Assembly (NCBI RefSeq): GCF_037975245.1
Contig: NC_092579.1
Coordinates: forward strand, 11,766,678-11,830,677
From: Apostichopus japonicus
Taxonomy: Eukaryota; Echinodermata; Holothuroidea; Aspidochirotida; Stichopodidae
Direction of reading: 5' to 3'
DNA length: 64,000 bases
Shown here: in pieces, positions 58,618 through 64,000 of the stretch
Layout: each line of letters begins with the position of its first letter
Position numbering within the stretch: the stretch's first letter is position 1
The notes under the pieces: generated by a model
The model's input: the letters and a program-made list of their open reading frames with translations, nothing else
Databases searched by the model: none
Told to the model about the DNA's origin: nothing
Position numbers and translations under genes: made by a program

Positions 58618-58882
58618 ATAATTATATTTGATTTTTATATAGCGCTTTATACCAGCGATAGGTCTCAAAGCGCCTTACAGATGTTATATTACCCCTGGTC
58701 AATGATAACCTGTCCCAGAGACAATCCCTCCAGTCGGCAGCAGTTATAAACTGCGCCAAATGACAAGTTACCTCACAGGTACCCACTCAACCCTGGGTGG
58801 AGAGAGGCAAGTGAGATAAAGCATCTTGCTCAAGGACACAACATCATGAACTAGTCAGGAATCGAACCAGCCATCCTTGGAT
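58618..58882 (-). repeat. tRNA-derived SINE, 5'-truncated, minus strand
   Basis: Same subfamily as 33539-33842 in reverse: TTATATAGCGCTTTATACCAGC at the tail side, then 'ggtctcaaagcgcctt', 'cagagacaatccctcc', 'cccaaccctgggtggag'-like body, and GGAATCGAACCAGC, the reverse of the B box. It stops just past the B box, so the A-box part of the tRNA head is missing. 5' truncation fits retrotransposition by target-primed reverse transcription. Confidence 0.87.
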
Positions 58883-58884
58883 GG

Positions 58885-60528
58885 TATTATTAATATTTTA
58901 AACTAGAAATTAGTTTCGCTTCTAACCAACTTGTTGTGCCACATGCATGAACGGTAGAGAACTATTAGTCACACCAGTCATGTCCCTTCCCAGCCAAGTA
59001 AACTCTCCCTCCCCCTCCCCCCCCTCATGGAGTCGTCTAATCATCCTCCCATGGAACTAAGTTGTGTGAAAAACTATCAAACATAACAAAATTACAAATT
59101 ATTACAAAATTCAGTTTTAAGAAATTGTTAACATGTATGTTTTGCATTTTACAAATTACAGTCAATATTATAAGAATTGCCATATATCTAGATGGAAGCT
59201 TTTTGTGAGCAAAATATCAAAGAAAATTTTGTATTAGATATCTCCCTGAAACCACCCTATGTAAACAGATGAGATGATTGCCATGACAACCGACACAAAG
59301 CGCTAGACAATTCTGAACTGTTCCAAATTAATTCATATATGATTCATCTTTTAAAAGTCTGTTGTAAATATGAAATTAGATGCAGATGACAGCTTTTTTC
59401 GCCCAAAAATTATCAACACCTGTAATATATGGATGTGTTATGACCCAAGTTTTAATATTTTACTTAATATCACAGTTTGACTATCACAGTTTGCAGTTGA
59501 ATATCAGGCATAATTTGCAGTGCAGAGTGCATGCAAGATCACCTGACTGCTCTTATCCAATGACAGTTTAATCTCTTATATGCAGCGGTACCTTTGGTCA
59601 CCAACGTACAAGATAGTTGTCTTGTAGGTAGCCTGAGAAGTTGGAGGGGAATGGGCGGGGTTGGTTGTTCATGAATGGTGAATGGAAAATTTTAAAACCT
59701 TCCGAGGAAACAAAGGTCTGAAACAACTATGTCATAATGTTGCATCTGCAGGAAGTTCCACACAAACAAAATCTGATATCTTAGTTTTATGTCTGTTAAA
59801 TTGTCTTCGTTGTTTATTCACTTTTATGTCATACCTTATTCTTACTTTTCCCCTGTACATTTGGTTTCAAAAATGTAGTATAGAAATGTAATAGCAATGC
59901 TTTCGAAAATTATAAAATAAGTTTTCAATTTAACAAAGAACTGTTTTATGAGTACAATTAAAATCAAATTTATGTATATAGTCCTATGTGTCATACACTA
60001 ATTTGGTTATGGAAGAGATGGGGGAAGGGGGATGAATGTCAGTTGTGTTGGGTAAACATTTTACTTGAGTGAAGCAGTAGGTCTGCAGGTTGGTTAAATT
60101 AAAAAAATTATGTATAATTTACAAAAACTGATGACCAAACAAAAGATTTACGATGTGTCGAGATACAGATATATGAAAGAAATAGTACCTATTACTCCCA
60201 ATTCCTTGAGATATTCGAAACAAACAATATTTGGTCAATATCCTACTAAATTTTTGCAGCAATGTTAATGTAAATATAAATTGATTGCAATATTTTCTAT
60301 TTGAACAGATCTATCCCCATTATGTCAGCAAAATAATTAACTTGTTAAATATGTTGGATCCACTTAGTTACAGCATCTTAGGAGAAGCATTGGGAAATCA
60401 TTAAAGTCAGGTAAACTCAGACCTGCTGATAAATTAATCTTGGAAAGTTGAGAATATATATAAGTTTCAGCATTAAGCTAACAAATATGGTTGTATTATA
60501 CTTAAATTGATTACATTTAAAAGTTTTG
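58885..60528. other. no gene seen
   Basis: AT-rich sequence with a C-rich tract at about 59010-59027. Open frames at 59380-59571 and 59682-59891 (plus) have no recognisable features; the latter ends in a hydrophobic stretch caused by T-rich sequence. Confidence 0.45.
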
Positions 60529-60644
60529 AAAAAGAGAAGAAAAAGAGTTATGGCTATAGAATGTGATTAGGGAATGGGATTTGAACCAGAGGTCACTAAG
60601 TTTGAATCCCATTCTAGCCATAACTTCCTTTGTTCTTCTCTATT
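60529..60644. mobile_element. short palindromic element with tRNA-3'-half arms
   Basis: The left arm AGAGAAGAAAAAGAGTTATGG and the right arm (minus strand) AGAGAAGAACAAAGGAAGTTATGG are followed on both sides by GGCTA-AGAATG and GGGATTTGAACC-like sequence. Each arm therefore looks like the 3' half of a tRNA gene (T-loop GTTTGAATCCC plus acceptor strand TCTAGCCA) pointing outward. The two arms meet within about 10 bp. It shares its ends with the longer element at 62197-62553. Confidence 0.65.
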
Positions 60645-60889
60645 GTTAATAATTTGCCAGTCAGACTAATCCCGTGATTCATTTACTTTTAAGATCCATA
60701 GGTTTTATATCTTAATGTTGATCATTTAACAGCTTCATCCCATTCAGAAACTTGATATCACATTTATTACTCTTCATGATTTTATTTGCAATCAAATCCT
60801 TCCACCTCAGACCAAACTACATGTTACACAAACACCAGTAGTCCATCTGATTCATCTATTACAATCTTACCATATGCCATAATTATATT

Positions 60890-60911
60890 CCCCCTCCCCC
60901 CCCCCCCCCCC
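60890..60911. repeat. poly-C tract
   Basis: About 22 nt of C with a single T, followed by GGGTTATAAAC. It is length-unstable. Confidence 0.88.
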
Positions 60912-62196
60912 GGGTTATAAACATATTCAGATGCACCTGATGAATCCTTTATGCTTTGTCCCTGATATCAAGGACAACAACAAAATATTAAAAAAAATTA
61001 TCAAAATATATAAAAAATATTAAAAGCAATCTTGGTAATGGTATCATTTAATGAAATAACAAATTCAAACCTCAGCTTCCTGATGTTTTATTGATCCTCA
61101 ATATCCATCCAACTACAAAAATCAGACCGAAAGGTCATTCCACGATGACCTAGTTGACCTGTATTATTCTACGAGTTATTACTTCATCCTAAAGGGCACA
61201 TTTGTACCCCAAGCCTGTCTGGCTTTCATAAATCATCATACATAGCCTACATCCAGCGCACTGCTGTACAATTCGTATTAACGTAATTACAATTGACCTC
61301 AGTCGAAACTATTGTACAAATACCTTGCTTCCTGACAGTACATTTTAGCGGCAACATTGCCGATACTAAATTGATTTGCTTATTTACATTGGTCAAACTC
61401 GGTCATGTGGGGTAGAGATCCCCTCACAGAGAAGAGGGAACAAGATTTAATTACCCAGAGTTAATAGGGATTCCTAATTTCCACAATGAAAATACCACAA
61501 TTTTTTTACCTATGTACTTGAAGAAAGCTTGTAGGGAACAGGAAATTTAACAAATTAAAATAAAGTGAAGTGGAGGGTGGAATCGTTTTTTTCTGTTCAG
61601 AAAGTAATAATGTCTCTCTCAGTCACAAGCCTCGATGCTAATGTCATTATACCGCAGCGGAATGCAATAACAGGCTAACGGATTGAAATCCTATGTAATA
61701 AATATCGATATTTTCAGTGATACAATTATATGCATTCATGAACTGTTACAATTATGTAAAAAGTTTGTAAACTAATTAACAATTATAAAGAAGTAGTTTG
61801 ATCCAGACGAATTTATTTTCTCACTCAGTCAGTTGACTATACACGTACTAACAAAATGGTTGCTTAAACTCTTCCTCAGTTTCCTGAGGGACAATTAGGT
61901 AATCTAGTTAATAGACTTATATAACATGTTCAGTAGTTTAGTCATAACATTGATTTAATCTTACTTCCAAAGAACCTTTTAGTTTATTGTCTTCTATTCT
62001 CTGCATAATTACCTAATTTGAAACCTAATTAGTTGGCATACATGTAATGATATACTTTAACACCAAAACATTGCAATTTTGTTAATCCCCTTCATTATAA
62101 CCTTAATTAATGAACAATTAATAAAAATGTATCTATCCTACCTATGTAACCATGTACATAAATTTATGTAGGTAAATAGATAATGGAATTTTAGAC
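60912..62196. other. no gene seen
   Basis: Unique-looking AT-rich sequence. A patch with CpG and TGACCT words at 61110-61165 (AGGTCATTCCACGATGACC) and a quieter AT-rich part from 61700 hold no supported gene. Confidence 0.45.
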
Positions 62197-62553
62197 AATG
62201 GAAAAGAGCTATGAAATTTATGGCTAGAACAGGATTCGAACCACTGATCTCTGAATTACAAACCCAGCGCTCGACCAACTGAGCTACCCAGCTCTAATTA
62301 ATTAATGGTGATCCCTATAGCCATCTCTTTTCTGAGGGCGCCAGTCAGAAACCATAGTACCTTGCATACCATGTAACCAGGGATCATGCCCCAGTTTCAT
62401 TTGTTCCAATCCAGAAAGCAACAGGGAAGGGAACTTCATGAGAGATTTGGCTTTTATAAATAATATATAAGTAAATGAAAAATGGTTATCTAATCCAGAG
62501 ATCTCTGTTTTAAAATCCTGTTCTCGCCATAAATTTCTTTGCTCTTTTCTATT
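62197..62553. mobile_element. 357-bp inverted-repeat element with tRNA-like ends
   Basis: The left end AATGGAAAAGAGCTATGAAA continues TTTATGGCTAGAACAGGATT. The right end, on the minus strand, is AATAGAAAAGAGCAAAGAAA then TTTATGGCGAGAACAGGATT. Only four of 40 positions differ. Directly inside the left end lies a full tRNA-like sequence (62221-62293, minus). Inside the right end only a decayed 3' half remains (GATCTCTGTTTTAAAATCC). Non-coding; no target duplication recognised. Confidence 0.72.
62221..62293 (-). tRNA. tRNA-Thr(TGT)-like pseudogene inside a repeat
   Basis: Read on the minus strand, 73 nt fold in part like a tRNA: acceptor AGCTGGG/TCTAGCC (6 of 7 pairs with wobble), D-arm GCTCAGTTGGTCGAGC, anticodon stem CTGGG/TTCAG with loop TTTGTAA (anticodon TGT, threonine), and T-loop GTTCGAATCC. 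The T-stem has two mismatches (AGTGG/CCTGT) and the first acceptor pair is A-C, so normal function is doubtful. The A and B boxes look usable, so Pol III transcription remains possible. It is embedded in the 62197-62553 element, which shows it is a mobile tRNA-derived copy. Confidence 0.5.
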
Positions 62554-64000
62554 ACATAAATTGTATATGAATTCTTTCCTCCACTTTTTTAGGTATAATG
62601 TGACTTAAACATACTAGAGTAACTTTTATCGCATTCATGTAGTACATATAAGATCTTAAAAACATGACTGCATGTATTCTTTTCATCAAATGTGACCAAA
62701 TTTTAGCAATCTTTCATTTAAATGTCATCTTATGGAATTGATCACACTTAAGGAACAGCATGAGAATTATGAAGGCCTGTATACAACTTTTAATGGAAGT
62801 TTTATCACGAATTGCTCTTTGCTCCACAAATTATAGTTACCAAACATGTATCTATATATTCCCATCATACTACCTGTATACAATAAACTCCCAGCTACTG
62901 CAGTGTCTGGGCATTCACGATTTTTTTCCGTGACGAGTTTGCCACAAGTTAAAGGAAACCCATTTATGAAGAGGCACTAAAGATTTCACTTCATGAAATA
63001 TTTAAATATCATCAAGTCAGGATTGATTAGCTGTAATGGAAAACTGAGAATTAACAGGACTATCGTAGATCTAAACAACAACTTGATATTCTTGTTGCTG
63101 GAATCAAACACGAAACGCCGATAAAGTCACAATTTTAGGAACAATCTGGCTTTTCTAATTGACAGGCTAGAAGCATTCTAGCAATTTTTCAAATCATAAA
63201 CATTGCCAGCTAGGCTCCAAAAAATAAATGGAAAAGCTTGAATTACGTCAGATTTAGGCCGCTCAGAAGGTCTACTATATAGCCTTTTCCCGTTTTTTTT
63301 CCCCTGAAAGAACCGCCAGCCCAAGACACTTATGACTCAAACATTTTCAATTAAAAGCCATCAAGTCACCAGCAGAGCTAAAAGTAGTAATTTTAAAAGT
63401 CCTACCAGACAGCTAGGAGATGCTCTGATTATAATGATCTTTAAAGTGGACAGCTCTGCATGACATTACACTACATAGATTATGTACAAGTGATGGAATG
63501 ATATGGTAGTTACAGGGGTTGTTTTTTGTGTGTCTGTGGAGGGGAGGGGGGGGGGGATTTTTCCGCCCTATACGCTGGAGGTATTAAAGCAATGGAACAA
63601 TAAAGCCTACAACAATAGGGGCTTTATTCAACTTATTTCAATTATGCAAGAGGAAATGGTGTACTGTAAGTTATAAAACAAACTACATAATCCATATTCA
63701 AATTTTGTTGACTTCCTATCAAAACACACGGACAATCAAATTTTAATCTAGATGAGTTGATACAGTAAAGAATGCATTTTGTCAATATGTGTTACGGTCA
63801 GTATAAAGACTAAAAATCGTTTTCTTTTATAATTTGCATTTATAACTAACTGCATGGGGTAAAACGGAAAATGTTGTTGTTATTTATTAAGTTTAACTTA
63901 GAGCAAAACACAAATAGTAATTTATGCATAAAATCCTGGACTTTATCAAACCCTTAATCTTGCATAAATATTCAATTCAGTGAACGAACAGGAAAAATAT
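62554..64000. other. no gene seen
   Basis: AT-rich sequence with a T-run at 63292-63300 and a G-rich tract at 63539-63557 (GGGGAGGGGGGGGGGG). No repeat family or exon-like segment is recognised. Confidence 0.45.

Noticed and set aside
62221-62293. Functional tRNA-Thr gene
   Set aside because: T-stem mismatches, an A-C first acceptor pair and location inside an inverted-repeat element favour a mobile pseudogene.
1-64000. Retroviral, LTR or LINE coding regions
   Set aside because: No open frame shows reverse transcriptase, integrase or protease motifs and no LTR pair was seen; only short non-autonomous elements were found.
1-64000. Prokaryotic system, CRISPR array or defence island
   Set aside because: The tandem arrays have no unique spacers of constant length, no cas-like frames exist, and all other features are eukaryotic.

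Overview
This is an AT-rich, repeat-dense piece of eukaryotic nuclear DNA. It carries tRNA-derived SINEs with internal Pol III-type boxes, non-autonomous hAT-like DNA transposons, several minisatellites, many homopolymer tracts, and no compact prokaryote-like gene run. The SINE bodies (a 'ccttgggcaagatgctttatctcacttg'-like block, a tail resembling TATATAGCGC) and a repeat rich in TGACCT/AGGTCA words look like those of marine invertebrate deuterostomes. An echinoderm is my best guess, made from memory and not from a search. There is no rRNA, CRISPR, operon or recognisable virus.

Genes: no complete, recognisable protein-coding gene is visible, and no gene name can be given. The best coding evidence is (i) a probable first coding exon on the minus strand (27013 down to 26927), with an upstream in-frame stop, a Tyr/Pro-rich N-terminus and a consensus CAG|GTAAGT donor; and (ii) a probable last coding exon on the plus strand (58083-58184), with a TTTCTTCAG acceptor, a charged 33-residue tail and a stop. 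Weaker exon-like segments lie at 1450-1617, 2370-2759, 14813-14861, 18251-18544, 21758-21851 (-), 30102-30197, 39501-39604, 43480-43781 and 55471-55676. Each has open sequence and most have good splice-site context, but such segments also arise by chance in 64 kb.

Mobile DNA: three elements have inverted termini and exact 8-bp target duplications, the hAT signature: 10416-11583 (GTTTATAT), 39605-40352 (CCTCTAAC) and 56037-56612 (AGTGCACA). A fourth terminal pair (50628/51866), a 5' end (55026) and a small degraded element (26650-26801) are less certain. A fold-back element occupies 57068-57394. Two palindromic elements (60529-60644, 62197-62553) have arms built from tRNA 3' halves. SINE copies lie at 19736, 30410, 33539, 52041 and 58618, with a related tail at 35098.

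Tandem repeats: 38-bp (13251), 26-bp (17362), ~58-60-bp (23460), 42-bp made of two 21-bp halves (25121), 49-bp (31977), a 21/24-bp palindromic-core array (42540), ~41-bp (44216) and 12-bp (52507). Several lack stop codons and produce long but probably meaningless open frames. The remaining sequence, mainly 6.6-10.4, 11.6-13.2, 27.1-29.8, 37-39.4, 44.4-50.6 and 60.9-64 kb, shows nothing I can call beyond short microsatellites.
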